NCBI GenBank assembly: GCA_031177985.1
Contig: JAPSJW010000004.1
Location: 124,001-188,000, forward strand
Direction: 5' to 3'
Source: Microbacteriaceae bacterium
GTDB taxonomy: Bacteria > Actinomycetota > Actinomycetes > Actinomycetales > Microbacteriaceae
Length of the DNA stretch: 64,000 nt
In this document: positions 33,487 through 43,511 of the stretch, one piece after another
Numbering within the stretch: the first letter of the stretch is position 1
Layout of the letters: every line of letters starts with the position of its first letter
Program-made: the position numbers and the translations under genes
The notes under the pieces: generated by a model
What the model was told of the DNA's origin: nothing
The model's database searches: none
Seen by the model: the letters and a program-made list of their open reading frames with translations, nothing else

Positions 33487-34576
33487 CGACACCCCGACCG
33501 GTCAGGTACCCGCGACCGAGCGGGTCGAACTGCAGGTGGACGGCGTGGCGATGGTGCGCCTCCTGGGACCCCAGGACCGCCTCCTCACGACGATCGAGCG
33601 CGAGTTCCCCGCCGTCGAGGTGCTCGTGCGCGGCAACGAGATCTCCCTGACCGGCGAGGGCTCTCAGGTACAAGCGGCCAGGCGGCTGGTCGAGGAACTG
33701 GTGAACATGGTGAAGAACGGAACCGACCTCGGTCCCGTCGATGTCGCGTCGAGCGCCCGCATCCTCGAGCGCGACGGCAGCCCCTCCGAGCTCCTCGGGC
33801 AGCCGATCCTCACGAGCCGCGGCAAGGCGATCCGGCCGAAGACGATGGGTCAGCGCACCTACGTCGACGCGATCGACGAGCACACGATCGTGTTCGGCAT
33901 CGGCCCTGCCGGAACCGGCAAGACCTACCTCGCCATGGCGAAGGCCGTGCAGGCTCTGCAGCGCAAGGAGGTCACGCGCATCATCCTGTCGCGCCCGGCG
34001 ATCGAGGCGGGGGAGCGGCTCGGCTTCCTGCCCGGCACGCTGACCGACAAGATCGACCCGTACCTGCGGCCGCTGTACGACGCGCTCAACGAGATGATGG
34101 ACCCCGAGCTGGTGCCGAAGCTGCTGGCCTCGGGCACCGTCGAGGTCGCGCCGCTCGCCTACATGCGCGGACGCACGCTCAACGACTCCTTCATCGTGCT
34201 CGACGAGGCGCAGAACACGACGCCCGAGCAGATGAAGATGTTCCTCACGCGCCTCGGCTTCAACTCGAAGATGGTCGTCACGGGCGACATCACCCAGGTC
34301 GACCTGCCGGCGGGAGCGAGCGGACTGCAGCTGGTCACGCGCGTCCTCTCCGACATCGACGACATCCACTTCGCCCGCCTCACGAGCGAGGACGTCGTGC
34401 GCCATTCGCTCGTCGGCCGCATCGTCGACGCCTACACCAAGTACGACGCCGAGCAGCAGGCGCGTCGGTTCGAGCGCGAGACGCGTCCGGAGCAGGAGGG
34501 CGCGAACCGCGCCGAGCGCCGCGGCCGTGCGCCGCAGGACCGGCAGCCCCGCACGAGTCGCCGCTGGGAGCGCTGA
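33476..34576 (+). CDS. PhoH-like ATPase
   Basis: PhoH-like proteins are P-loop ATPases tied to RNA metabolism and stress; they are commonly encoded beside ybeY. The 366-residue protein has an N-terminal KH-like part ([20 protein letters not shown]). The ATPase core has Walker A GPAGTGKT at residues 143-150, [20 protein letters not shown], and Walker [31 protein letters not shown] follows. The C-terminal tail is charged and Arg-rich. I start it at TTG 33476, inside the end of the HIT gene, because GGAAGGA lies just before it and the protein sequence from there fits the family; a later ATG would lose the KH-like part. Confidence 0.93.
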   Translation: MATSDTPTGQVPATERVELQVDGVAMVRLLGPQDRLLTTIEREFPAVEVLVRGNEISLTGEGSQVQAARRLVEELVNMVKNGTDLGPVDVASSARILERDGSPSELLGQPILTSRGKAIRPKTMGQRTYVDAIDEHTIVFGIGPAGTGKTYLAMAKAVQALQRKEVTRIILSRPAIEAGERLGFLPGTLTDKIDPYLRPLYDALNEMMDPELVPKLLASGTVEVAPLAYMRGRTLNDSFIVLDEAQNTTPEQMKMFLTRLGFNSKMVVTGDITQVDLPAGASGLQLVTRVLSDIDDIHFARLTSEDVVRHSLVGRIVDAYTKYDAEQQARRFERETRPEQEGANRAERRGRAPQDRQPRTSRRWER

Positions 34577-34578
34577 GC

Positions 34579-35040
34579 GTGTCGATCGAGATCAACAACG
34601 AGTCGTCGATCCCGGTGGACGAGGCGGCGCTCCAGCGCCTCGCCACCTACGCGCTCGATCAGCTGCACGTGCACCCCGACGCCGAGCTCGCGATCGTGCT
34701 CGTCGACGAGGGTGCGATGGAGCAGCTGCACGTGCAGTGGATGGACGAGCCGGGCCCCACGGATGTGCTGAGCTTCCCGATGGACGAGCTGCGGCCGGGC
34801 ACCGAGGACTCCGTGACCCCCGCGGGGCTGCTCGGCGACATCGTGCTGTGCCCCCAGGTCGCGATCGCCCAGGCGGATGCCGCGGGTCACAGCTCCCTGG
34901 AGGAGCTGCTGCTGCTGACGACGCACGGTCTGCTCCACCTGCTCGGGTTCGACCACGCCGAGCCCGCGGAGGAGAAGGAGATGTTCGGTCTCCAGCGCGA
35001 CATCCTCGTCGGGTTCGCCATGCAGGAGCGGCGGCGATAG
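34579..35040 (+). CDS. ybeY: rRNA maturation endoribonuclease YbeY
   Basis: YbeY is a zinc-dependent single-strand endoribonuclease acting in 16S rRNA processing and ribosome quality control. The 153-residue protein has [12 protein letters not shown] and [10 protein letters not shown], both conserved. The zinc motif is [11 protein letters not shown] near residues 115-125, in which three His bind the metal. Length is normal. The GTG start is 2 bp after the phoH-like stop, and the gene is followed by a hemolysin/CorC-type gene and era, a standard order. Confidence 0.95.
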   Translation: MSIEINNESSIPVDEAALQRLATYALDQLHVHPDAELAIVLVDEGAMEQLHVQWMDEPGPTDVLSFPMDELRPGTEDSVTPAGLLGDIVLCPQVAIAQADAAGHSSLEELLLLTTHGLLHLLGFDHAEPAEEKEMFGLQRDILVGFAMQERRR

Positions 35041-35044
35041 CTCC

Positions 35045-36340
35045 ATGATCGCGGTCTTCATCTCGGTCGCGGTGCTCCTCGTCGTCATCGGCGGCTGGCT
35101 CGCCGCGGCGGACGCGGCGCTGACGTCGCTCAGCCGCACCGACCTCGTCGACCTGGCCTCGTCGAGTCGGGCGAAGCGCTCCCTGCTCGCCATCTCCGAG
35201 GATCCGGGCGCCCACTCCAACGCCCTCAACTTCATGCGCATCGTGGCCGAGACCACGGCGGCGGTGCTCGTCTCGCTGTCGTTCGCGTACAGCATCCGTG
35301 AGTGGTGGTTCGCGCTGCTGTTCAGCGCGCTCATCATGATCGGCGTCTCGTTCGTGCTCGTCGGGTCGAGCCCGCGGAGCGTGGGTCGCGCGCACGCCCG
35401 CGCCCTCATGAAGTTCTCCGCCGTGACCGTGCGCACCGTGCGCGTCGCTCTCGGCCCCATCGCCGACGGGCTCGTCGCGCTCGGCAATCGCGTCACCCCC
35501 GGCCGGCCGAGCCCAGCGACCTTCTCGAGCGAGGAGCAGCTGCTGAGCATGGTCGACGAGGCCACCGAGCTCGACGTGCTCGAGGAGGACGACCGCGAGC
35601 TCATCCACTCCATCTTCGAGTTCAGCGAGACGGTGGTGCGCGAGGTGATGATCCCGCGCACCGACATGGTGACCGTGGACGCCGACGCGTCGGTCGGATC
35701 GGCGATGGCGCTCTTCCTCAGCCGGGGTGTTTCGCGCATGCCCGTCATCGGCGAGGACGTCGACGAGGTGCTCGGCATCCTCTACCTGCGCGACGTCGCG
35801 CGGCTGAGCTACGAGCAGCCCATCGACTCCGAGGCGCTGACCGCGCGCGACGTGGTGCGTCCCGCCCTGTTTGTGCCCGAGTCGAAGCGCGCCGACGCGA
35901 TGCTGCGGCAGATGCAGCTCGAGTCGAACCACCTGGCGATGGTGGTGGACGAGTACGGCGGCATCGCCGGCCTCGTGACCCTCGAGGACCTCATCGAGGA
36001 GCTCGTGGGCGACATCAGCGACGAGTACGACCGCGACCTCGAGGAGATCGAGCAGGTCGGCGAGGGCCGCTACCGGGTCGCGGCCCGGCTGCCCACCGAC
36101 GAGCTGGGCGACCTGTTCGGACTCGAGCTCGAGGACGACGACGTCGACAGCGTCGGGGGCCTGCTCACGAAGCACCTGGGTAGGCTTCCCGTGCGCGGGT
36201 CCACCGTCACGGTCTCAGGGCTCGTGCTGACGGCCGAGCGCACCGAGGGGCGGCGTCGCCGCCTCCAGACCGTGCTGGTCGAACGGGACCCATCACTCAT
36301 GGACGCGATGGCCGCGTTCGACGGGGAGGAGCAGGCATGA
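35045..36340 (+). CDS. Hemolysin/CorC family protein (DUF21, paired CBS, CorC_HlyC)
   Basis: Members of this family are linked to magnesium and cobalt efflux; the hemolysin name is historical. The 431-residue protein has three or four N-terminal hydrophobic segments (FISVAVLLVVIGGWLAAADA and WWFALLFSALIMIGVSFVLV) forming the DUF21 membrane domain. A central pair of CBS domains follows (VREVMIPRTDMVTVDADASV and ALFVPESKRADAMLRQMQLE with LAMVVDEYGGIAGLVTLEDL). The C-terminal transporter-associated domain has DVDSVGGLLTKHLGRLPVRG. The stop overlaps the era ATG (ATGA), so translation is coupled. A role in metal transport is inferred from the family. Confidence 0.92.
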   Translation: MIAVFISVAVLLVVIGGWLAAADAALTSLSRTDLVDLASSSRAKRSLLAISEDPGAHSNALNFMRIVAETTAAVLVSLSFAYSIREWWFALLFSALIMIGVSFVLVGSSPRSVGRAHARALMKFSAVTVRTVRVALGPIADGLVALGNRVTPGRPSPATFSSEEQLLSMVDEATELDVLEEDDRELIHSIFEFSETVVREVMIPRTDMVTVDADASVGSAMALFLSRGVSRMPVIGEDVDEVLGILYLRDVARLSYEQPIDSEALTARDVVRPALFVPESKRADAMLRQMQLESNHLAMVVDEYGGIAGLVTLEDLIEELVGDISDEYDRDLEEIEQVGEGRYRVAARLPTDELGDLFGLELEDDDVDSVGGLLTKHLGRLPVRGSTVTVSGLVLTAERTEGRRRRLQTVLVERDPSLMDAMAAFDGEEQA

Positions 36341-37224
36341 CCTACCGGGCAGGCTTCGCCTCCTTCGTCGGGCGTCCGAACGTGGGCAAGTCCACGCTCA
36401 CGAACGCGCTCGTGGGCGAGAAGATCGCGATCACGAGCGACAAGCCGCAGACCACCCGCAGGGCGATCCGCGGCGTCGTGCACCGGGAGGACGGGCAGCT
36501 CGTGCTCGTCGACACCCCGGGCGTGCACCGCCCACGCACGCTCCTCGGCGAGCGGCTGAACACCCTCGTGCAGGACACCCTCGCCGACGTCGACGTCGTC
36601 GGCTTCTGCGTTCCCGCCGACGAGAAGATCGGGCCGGGCGACCGGTTCATCAACGACTCGCTCGACGACTACCCGCGGGCCCGCAAGGTCGCGATCGTGA
36701 CGAAGCTCGACCGCGCCTCGAAGACGACGGTCGCGGAACAGCTCCTGGCGGTCAACGCCCTGCGGGAGTGGGACGCCGTCATTCCCGTCTCTGCCGTCGA
36801 CCGGTTCCAGCTCGACACCCTCGTGACCGAGCTGATGGCGCTGCTGCCGGAGTCGCCGCAGCTCTACCCCGACGAGACGAGGACCGACGAGGACGTCGAG
36901 TCGCGCGTCGCGGAGCTCATCCGCGAGGCGGCGCTCGAGGGTGTGCGCGACGAGCTGCCCCACTCGATCGCCGTCACGATCGACGACATGGTGGAGCGCG
37001 AGGATCGCGACCTGATCGAGGTGTACGCCAACCTCTTCGTCGAGCGCGACAGCCAGAAGGGCATCCTCATCGGCAAGGGCGGCGAGCGACTGCAGCGCGT
37101 CGGCGCCGCCGCCCGCGCTCAGCTCGAGCCGCTGCTCGGCCGCCAGGTGTTCCTCTCGCTGCGGGTGAAGGTCGCGAAGGACTGGCAGCGCGACCCCAAG
37201 CTCCTCGGCCGCCTCGGCTTCTGA
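36337..37224 (+). CDS. era: GTPase Era
   Basis: Era binds 16S rRNA and assists 30S assembly. The 295-residue protein has G1 GRPNVGKST at residues 12-20, G2 TTRRAIRGV, G3 DTPGVHRPR and G4 TKLD. The C-terminal KH domain has EVYANLFVERDSQKGILIGK and GGERLQRVGAAARAQLEPLL, which bind the 3' end of 16S rRNA. The ATG overlaps the preceding stop by 4 bp. It ends a long co-oriented group and is followed by a dispersed palindromic element. Confidence 0.97.
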   Translation: MTYRAGFASFVGRPNVGKSTLTNALVGEKIAITSDKPQTTRRAIRGVVHREDGQLVLVDTPGVHRPRTLLGERLNTLVQDTLADVDVVGFCVPADEKIGPGDRFINDSLDDYPRARKVAIVTKLDRASKTTVAEQLLAVNALREWDAVIPVSAVDRFQLDTLVTELMALLPESPQLYPDETRTDEDVESRVAELIREAALEGVRDELPHSIAVTIDDMVEREDRDLIEVYANLFVERDSQKGILIGKGGERLQRVGAAARAQLEPLLGRQVFLSLRVKVAKDWQRDPKLLGRLGF

Positions 37225-37264
37225 CCCGGGCCTGCCGCCGGGCGGCCCCCATCCGCTCGCGCGG

Positions 37265-37344
37265 GTGTCGGAAACTCAGGAGATCCGCTCGTCCCGGCGC
37301 CCCGGACGCACTCGACAGCGCGGGATCTCCTGAGTTTCCGACAC
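37265..37344. repeat. Dispersed palindromic element, copy B (REPIN-like)
   Basis: The arms GTCGGAAACTCAGGAGATC (37267-37285) and 37324-37342 are perfectly complementary and extend to 21 bp by GT/AC (37265-37344). The loop is 38 nt. It lies between era and the histidine kinase gene. The rest of the 191-bp gap shows only the kinase -10 box. Confidence 0.93.
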
Positions 37345-37403
37345 GGCGTACATCGGGAGGATGATTTCCCGCCCTCCCGCCGGAGGGGCCGCCGGGCTCC
37401 GCG

Positions 37404-37409
37404 TACCGT
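37404..37409 (+). promoter_or_regulatory. Predicted -10 element, histidine kinase gene
   Basis: TACCGT, 6 nt before ATG 37416. The interval GGAGGC could also serve as a ribosome-binding site if transcription starts further upstream. Confidence 0.38.
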
Positions 37410-37415
37410 GGAGGC

Positions 37416-38573
37416 ATGCTCCGCCCGCTGCGTCCCGCCCAGTTGGCGTTCGACGTGATCGCGCCGAGCGTCATCTTCCTGATCTGCTTCATCCCGTACG
37501 CCTTCCTGGGCGCGAGCAACCTCGTGCTGCTCGCCGCGATGTGCGCCGCGCTCGCGTTCCGCAGGCTGCAGCCTGGCATCGCCCTCGGCATCGCCTGGGT
37601 CGGCGCCCTCGTGCAGATGGCGTCGAACCTCGACCCCGATCCGTCGAACCTCGCCATCCTCGTCGTGCTCTACGGCACGGCCGCGTACGGCACCCCGCTC
37701 GTCCGCTGGCTCGGTCTCGGCTCCGCGATCGGCGGGGGAGTGATCGCCGCCGGCTACACCGTGCTGCGGCCGACGTTCGGGCTGCCGTTCGGCTCGTCGG
37801 ACCTCGAGACTCTCCTCAACGCGAGCGTGTTCGCCCTCGTCGGCTTCCTCGCCGTGCTCGTGCTGCCCTGGACGTTCGGCTTGCTGCACCGCAGCGTCGC
37901 CCGCGGCAGGGAGACGAACCGTGCGCGGCTCGCCGCCGAGCAGGCCGCGGTCGTCGAGCAGGAGCGCACCAGGATCGCCCGCGACATGCACGACGTCGTG
38001 GCCCATTCGCTGGCCGTCGTGATCGCCCAGGCCGATGGCGCGCGGTACCTGCGCAAGACCGATCCGGATGCCGTCGACGGCGCCCTGGAGGCTATCGCCG
38101 CGACCGCGAGGAACGCGCTCGGCGACGTGCGGGTGCTGCTCGCCCAGCTGCGGCACAGTCAGGCCGAAGGGCCTCAGCCCACCCTCGCCGACCTCGACGC
38201 CCTCATCGACTCGATGCGGGCCTCAGGCCTGCCGATCCTCCTCGAGCGCTCCGGCGACGAGGCCGCTCTCCCGGCGGGCCACCAGCTGGCGCTCTACCGG
38301 ATCACCCAGGAGGCTCTCACGAACGCCCTGCGCCACGGCGACCCCTCGGTGGAGGTGCGCGTGCACCTCGACTGGCACGGCGGCTTCGTCGTGCTCCGCG
38401 TCTCGAACGCCCTCGCGGCGGGCACCCCGACGGTGGCCCCGACGCCCGGTCACGGCCTCGCCGGGATGCGGGAACGCGCCCTGCTGACGGGCGGCACCTT
38501 CTCGGCGGGTCAGGTCGGCTCCCGCTTCGAGGTCGAGGCGCGGCTGCCCGCTCCGGTGGCGGTGGCCGCGTGA
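37416..38573 (+). CDS. Sensor histidine kinase (NarL-class, HisKA_3)
   Basis: A 385-residue membrane kinase of the type that pairs with LuxR-type regulators. The N-terminal third has four to five hydrophobic segments (VIFLICFIPYAFLGASNLVL, AILVVLYGTAAYGTPLVRWL and VFALVGFLAVLVLPWTFGLL), so it senses a membrane or intracellular signal. The dimerisation domain is ERTRIARDMHDVVAHSLAVV with phospho-acceptor His192. The ATPase domain has YRITQEALTNALRHGD (N box) and GHGLAGMRERALLTGGTFSA (G boxes). The stop overlaps the response-regulator GTG by 4 bp. The downstream ABC exporter is a likely target; the signal is unknown. Confidence 0.92.
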   Translation: MLRPLRPAQLAFDVIAPSVIFLICFIPYAFLGASNLVLLAAMCAALAFRRLQPGIALGIAWVGALVQMASNLDPDPSNLAILVVLYGTAAYGTPLVRWLGLGSAIGGGVIAAGYTVLRPTFGLPFGSSDLETLLNASVFALVGFLAVLVLPWTFGLLHRSVARGRETNRARLAAEQAAVVEQERTRIARDMHDVVAHSLAVVIAQADGARYLRKTDPDAVDGALEAIAATARNALGDVRVLLAQLRHSQAEGPQPTLADLDALIDSMRASGLPILLERSGDEAALPAGHQLALYRITQEALTNALRHGDPSVEVRVHLDWHGGFVVLRVSNALAAGTPTVAPTPGHGLAGMRERALLTGGTFSAGQVGSRFEVEARLPAPVAVAA

Positions 38574-39235
38574 GCGCCCGCATCCGCGTCGCCCTCGTCG
38601 ACGACCAGGCGCTGTTCCGCGCCGGCATCCGGATGCTCGTGCAGAGCCAGCCCGACCTCGAGTTCGTGGGGGAGGCCGGCGACGGCGCCGCGGCGATCGC
38701 CCTCGCCCAGGAGGTGCGCCCAGACGTCGTGCTCATGGACGTGCGGATGCCCGGGATGGACGGCATCGAGGCGACGAAGCGCATCCTCGAGGTCGCCGAG
38801 ACCTGGATCGGCGGCGAGCGCCCCAGGGTGCTCGTGCTGACGACCTTCGACCTCGACGAGGCCGCCGCGAGGGCGATCCGTGCGGGCGCGAGCGGGTTCG
38901 TGCTCAAGGACGCCGATCCCGAGTTCCTGCTCGCCGCGATCCGCACCGTGCACGCCGGTACCTCGGTGATCGCCGCCTCCGCCACGCGCGCGCTCTTCGC
39001 CCAGTACGCCGATCGCAGCACGCCGCCGCCCCCGTCGTTCGCGACCCTGACCGAGCGCGAGCGCCACATCTTCTCGCTCGCCGCGCGGGGACTCAGCAAC
39101 GCGGAGATCGCGGGCGCCGAGTTCCTCAGCGAGGCGACGGTGAAGACGCACATCAGCCGGGTGCTGGCGAAGCTCGGCCTGCGCGACCGGGTGCAGCTCG
39201 TCGTCTTCGCCTACGAGCACCGTCTGACCGACTGA
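38570..39235 (+). CDS. LuxR/NarL-family response regulator
   Basis: A 221-residue regulator. The receiver domain has ALVDDQALFRAGIRML (acidic pocket) and phospho-acceptor Asp57 in VVLMDVRMPGMDGIE, then VLTTFDLDE and SGFVLKDADPEFLLAAIRTV. The C-terminal LuxR helix-turn-helix is LTERERHIFSLAARGLSNAE with FLSEATVKTHISRVLAKLGL. It is translated with the kinase gene (GTGA overlap). The neighbouring ABC transporter, 76 bp downstream, is a plausible target, as often seen for NarL systems next to MacB-like exporters. Confidence 0.94.
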   Translation: MSARIRVALVDDQALFRAGIRMLVQSQPDLEFVGEAGDGAAAIALAQEVRPDVVLMDVRMPGMDGIEATKRILEVAETWIGGERPRVLVLTTFDLDEAAARAIRAGASGFVLKDADPEFLLAAIRTVHAGTSVIAASATRALFAQYADRSTPPPPSFATLTERERHIFSLAARGLSNAEIAGAEFLSEATVKTHISRVLAKLGLRDRVQLVVFAYEHRLTD

Positions 39236-39298
39236 GGGTCATCCTCGCGATGTACGCGCGAGCGACCGCAGCCCGATCCGGTGCCGGAGGGCCGTCCG

Positions 39299-39304
39299 TA
39301 GCGT
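39299..39304 (+). promoter_or_regulatory. Predicted -10 element, ABC transporter operon
   Basis: TAGCGT, 7 nt before ATG 39312 (interval CGGAGTC). It gives the ABC genes a promoter separate from the two-component system. Confidence 0.38.
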
Positions 39305-39311
39305 CGGAGTC

Positions 39312-40073
39312 ATGGACATCACCACGACCGACCTCGGCCTCGTCGCCCGGGTCGCACACCTCACCAAGGCCTACGGATCGGGAGCCGGCCGGGTCGTCGC
39401 GCTCAACGACGTGTCGATCGGCATCCGCGCCGGGCAGTTCACCGCGATCATGGGGCCGAGCGGATCCGGCAAGTCGACGCTCATGCACATCATGGCGGGG
39501 CTCGACTCGGCCTCGAGCGGCCAGGCCTGGATCGGCGACACCGAGATCTCGGGGCTGACGGATGACGCCCTGACGGTGCTGCGCCGCCGCAGGGTCGGCT
39601 TCGTGTTCCAGAGCTTCAACCTCGTGCCCACGCTCGACATCGAGGGCAACATCCTGCTGCCGTTCGAGCTCGACGGGCGGAAGCCGTCGACGAGCGAGCG
39701 GGAGTGGATCGACCGCCTCGTCGAGGCGCTGGGACTCGGCCAGCGGCTGCGGCACCGTCCCAGCGAGCTCTCCGGAGGGCAGCAGCAGCGCGTGGCGATC
39801 GCGCGTGCCCTCGCCACCCGACCCGACCTGATCTTCGCCGACGAGCCGACGGGCAATCTCGACTCTCGCACGGGTCGCGAGGTGCTCTCGCTGCTCAAGG
39901 AGGCGACGAGGGGCTATGGCCAGAGCATCGCGATGGTCACCCACGACCCGATCGCGGCGAGCTACGCCGACCGCATCCTCTTCCTCGCCGACGGGCGCGT
40001 GGTCGAGGACCGCGGGCCGTCGACGGCGGAGGAGATCTCGAGCTTTATGCTCGGCATGGAGCGTGTCGCGTGA
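39312..40073 (+). CDS. ABC transporter ATP-binding protein (MacB/LolD type)
   Basis: A 253-residue ATPase. Walker A is [20 protein letters not shown], followed by the MacB-class block [20 protein letters not shown]. The signature is [20 protein letters not shown], and Walker B is [20 protein letters not shown], ending [20 protein letters not shown]. It pairs with the FtsX-type permease that follows; the stop overlaps the permease GTG (GTGA). This class exports peptides or acts mechanically on the envelope rather than by a classic transport path. Substrate unknown; control by the adjacent two-component system is inferred. Confidence 0.93.
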   Translation: MDITTTDLGLVARVAHLTKAYGSGAGRVVALNDVSIGIRAGQFTAIMGPSGSGKSTLMHIMAGLDSASSGQAWIGDTEISGLTDDALTVLRRRRVGFVFQSFNLVPTLDIEGNILLPFELDGRKPSTSEREWIDRLVEALGLGQRLRHRPSELSGGQQQRVAIARALATRPDLIFADEPTGNLDSRTGREVLSLLKEATRGYGQSIAMVTHDPIAASYADRILFLADGRVVEDRGPSTAEEISSFMLGMERVA

Positions 40074-41470
40074 GCGGCGTGCGCTTGAGGGAGCACGGCT
40101 CGAGCCTCCTCGTCAGCTCGCTGAGCGCCGCGTTCGGCGCGAGCATCCTGAGCGTCACCGACGCCCTGTCGGTCGCGATCGCGGGCGACGAGGTGACGAG
40201 CGGCAGCGCGACCGTGCGGTTCGTGCTCAGCTTCATGGCCTGGGTCTTCATCGCGATCGCGGTGTACGTGGGATCCATCGTCACCGCGAACACCTTCTCC
40301 ACGATCATCGCCGGGCGCACCCGCACGATCGCCCTCAGGCGGCTCATCGGCGCGAGTGCACGACAGGAGCGTCGCGCCGTCGCGAAGGAGGGGCTCGTCG
40401 TCGGGCTGATCGGCGCTGTGGTCGGCGGCGCGGTGGGGTCGGCCGTCGCTGCGGCGATCATCACCGTCGCCGTGGCGACCGGCTTCATGGATGATCTCGG
40501 CTACCGCTACCTGCAGCCCGCCGTGCTCTTCCCCATGGCGGTCGTGGCGCTCACGACCTGGCTCGCCTCGTGGGTGGGCTCCCGCCGGGTGCTCACGGTG
40601 AGCCCGATGGAGGCGACCGGCGCCGCCGTCGAGGAGACCCGCGAGGAGGCCGCGGGCCACCGCGGTCGCAACGCCTTCGCGGTCGTGCTCCTCGTGGTCG
40701 GCACCGCTCTCCTCGTCGCGGGAGTGCTGCTCGGGCTCATCACGCCACTCGGCGTGCTCGTCGGCGTCGTGGGCGGCATCCTCTCCTTCACCGGCGTGGT
40801 GCTCGCCGCGGGCCTCATCATGCCGCCGGCGCTGCGACTCGTCGGGAAGCTGTTCGGCTCGAGCGCCCCGGCGCGGCTCGCCGCCGAGAACGCCGTCCGC
40901 TACCCGGAGCGCAGCTCGCGCACGACGATCGGCCTCGTCATCGGAGTGACGCTCGTGACGATGTTCGCCGTCGCGATCGAGTCGTACCAGGCGATGATCC
41001 GGGCCGCCCAGGAGGCGCAGCCCGAGGTCTACGCCGGCACCGATGAGATGCTCAACGTCACGGTCGTCGTCTTCTCGGTGCTCGTCGGCTTCAGCGCGCT
41101 CATCGCCGCCGCGGGGATGGTCAACAACCTGTCGCTCAGCGTGTTGCAGCGTTCCAGGGAGCTGGGACTCCTCCGGGCGCTCGGCTTCTCGAAGCAGCAG
41201 GTGCGGAGGATGATCCTGGCCGAGAGCGCCCAGCTCACCCTCGCCTCCGTTCTCGTCGGCCTCGTGCTCGGCACCTTCTACGGCTGGGCAGGAGCCCAGT
41301 CGGTGCTCGGCTCGATCAGCGGGAGCCCGGGGCTCATCGTGCCTGCGGTCCCGGTCGTGCTGCTCGCGACGGTGCTGGTCGGGGCGTCGCTGCTCACCCT
41401 GGGAGCCTCGCTCGCGCCCTCGCGGAGGGCCACCAGGGTCTCGCCGGTCAGCGCGCTCGCGATCGACTGA
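40070..41470 (+). CDS. FtsX/MacB-like ABC transporter permease
   Basis: A 466-residue permease with two FtsX-type membrane blocks. The first has FVLSFMAWVFIAIAVYVGSI and a following EEAAGHRGRNAFAVVLLVVG region with several helices. The second has ERSSRTTIGLVIGVTLVTMF, VVVFSVLVGFSALIAAAGMV and LGLLRALGFSKQQVRRMILA, the FtsX signature. The large periplasmic MacB domain is absent, so this is a short, two-FtsX-domain permease. The GTG start overlaps the ATPase stop. A strong terminator follows 7 bp after its stop. Confidence 0.9.
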   Translation: MSGVRLREHGSSLLVSSLSAAFGASILSVTDALSVAIAGDEVTSGSATVRFVLSFMAWVFIAIAVYVGSIVTANTFSTIIAGRTRTIALRRLIGASARQERRAVAKEGLVVGLIGAVVGGAVGSAVAAAIITVAVATGFMDDLGYRYLQPAVLFPMAVVALTTWLASWVGSRRVLTVSPMEATGAAVEETREEAAGHRGRNAFAVVLLVVGTALLVAGVLLGLITPLGVLVGVVGGILSFTGVVLAAGLIMPPALRLVGKLFGSSAPARLAAENAVRYPERSSRTTIGLVIGVTLVTMFAVAIESYQAMIRAAQEAQPEVYAGTDEMLNVTVVVFSVLVGFSALIAAAGMVNNLSLSVLQRSRELGLLRALGFSKQQVRRMILAESAQLTLASVLVGLVLGTFYGWAGAQSVLGSISGSPGLIVPAVPVVLLATVLVGASLLTLGASLAPSRRATRVSPVSALAID

Positions 41471-41477
41471 GCAGGTT

Positions 41478-41507
41478 CGGGAGGGGGCCGGGAACGGCTC
41501 CCTCCCG
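41478..41507 (+). terminator. Terminator of the FtsX-type ABC operon
   Basis: CGGGAGGGGGCCG (41478-41490) pairs with CGGCTCCCTCCCG (41495-41507), a 13-bp stem with one G-U wobble and a GGAA tetraloop, 7 bp after the stop. It isolates the leuA leader from upstream transcription. Confidence 0.75.
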
Positions 41508-41525
41508 ACTCGTTCTCGCCGGTGC

Positions 41526-41531
41526 TACCCT
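41526..41531 (+). promoter_or_regulatory. Predicted -10 element of the leucine leader/leuA transcript
   Basis: TACCCT, 7 nt before the leader GTG at 41539. The leader peptide would be translated from a leaderless mRNA. Confidence 0.45.
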
Positions 41532-41538
41532 GGGAGAC

Positions 41539-41567
41539 GTGTTCGGAGCCCTCCTTCTCCTTAGTCG

Positions 41568-41583
<16 letters not shown>
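41539..41583 (+). CDS. Leucine-rich leader peptide upstream of leuA (transcription attenuation candidate)
   Basis: A 14-codon reading frame (GTG start, TAG stop) encoding VFGALLLLSRRGEA. Four consecutive Leu codons, CTC CTT CTC CTT, include two of the CTT type, which is rare in this genome. The last codons lie in the left arm of a strong hairpin (41568-41604). This is the arrangement of ribosome-mediated attenuation: scarcity of charged tRNA-Leu would stall the ribosome on the Leu run and change the folding downstream. Leader peptides at actinobacterial leuA are established; this one is my identification from sequence. Confidence 0.72.
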
Positions 41584-43419
<1,836 letters not shown>

Positions 43420-43430
43420 CGCGCTGCCCG

Positions 43431-43498
43431 CGACACGCCGCGTGACGGACGACACGCCGCGCCCGCCGGGTGCGCGTCGTCCCGGGCGCGGCGTGTCG
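43431..43498. terminator. Convergent-gene hairpin with an extra copy of its arm
   Basis: CGACACGCCGCGCCCG (43450-43465) pairs perfectly with 43483-43498, a 16-bp stem and 17-nt loop. A third copy of the arm core, CGACACGCCGCG, lies at 43431-43442 just before it. The element fills the gap between the leuA stop and the convergent acyltransferase stop, so it probably ends both transcripts. Confidence 0.65.
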
Positions 43499-43511
43499 CG
43501 GCGCTGTGTGG

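Noticed and set aside
31129-33492. 787-codon minus-strand open frame opposite dnaJ and rsmE
   Set aside because: No domain signature, and it spans three well-supported plus-strand genes.
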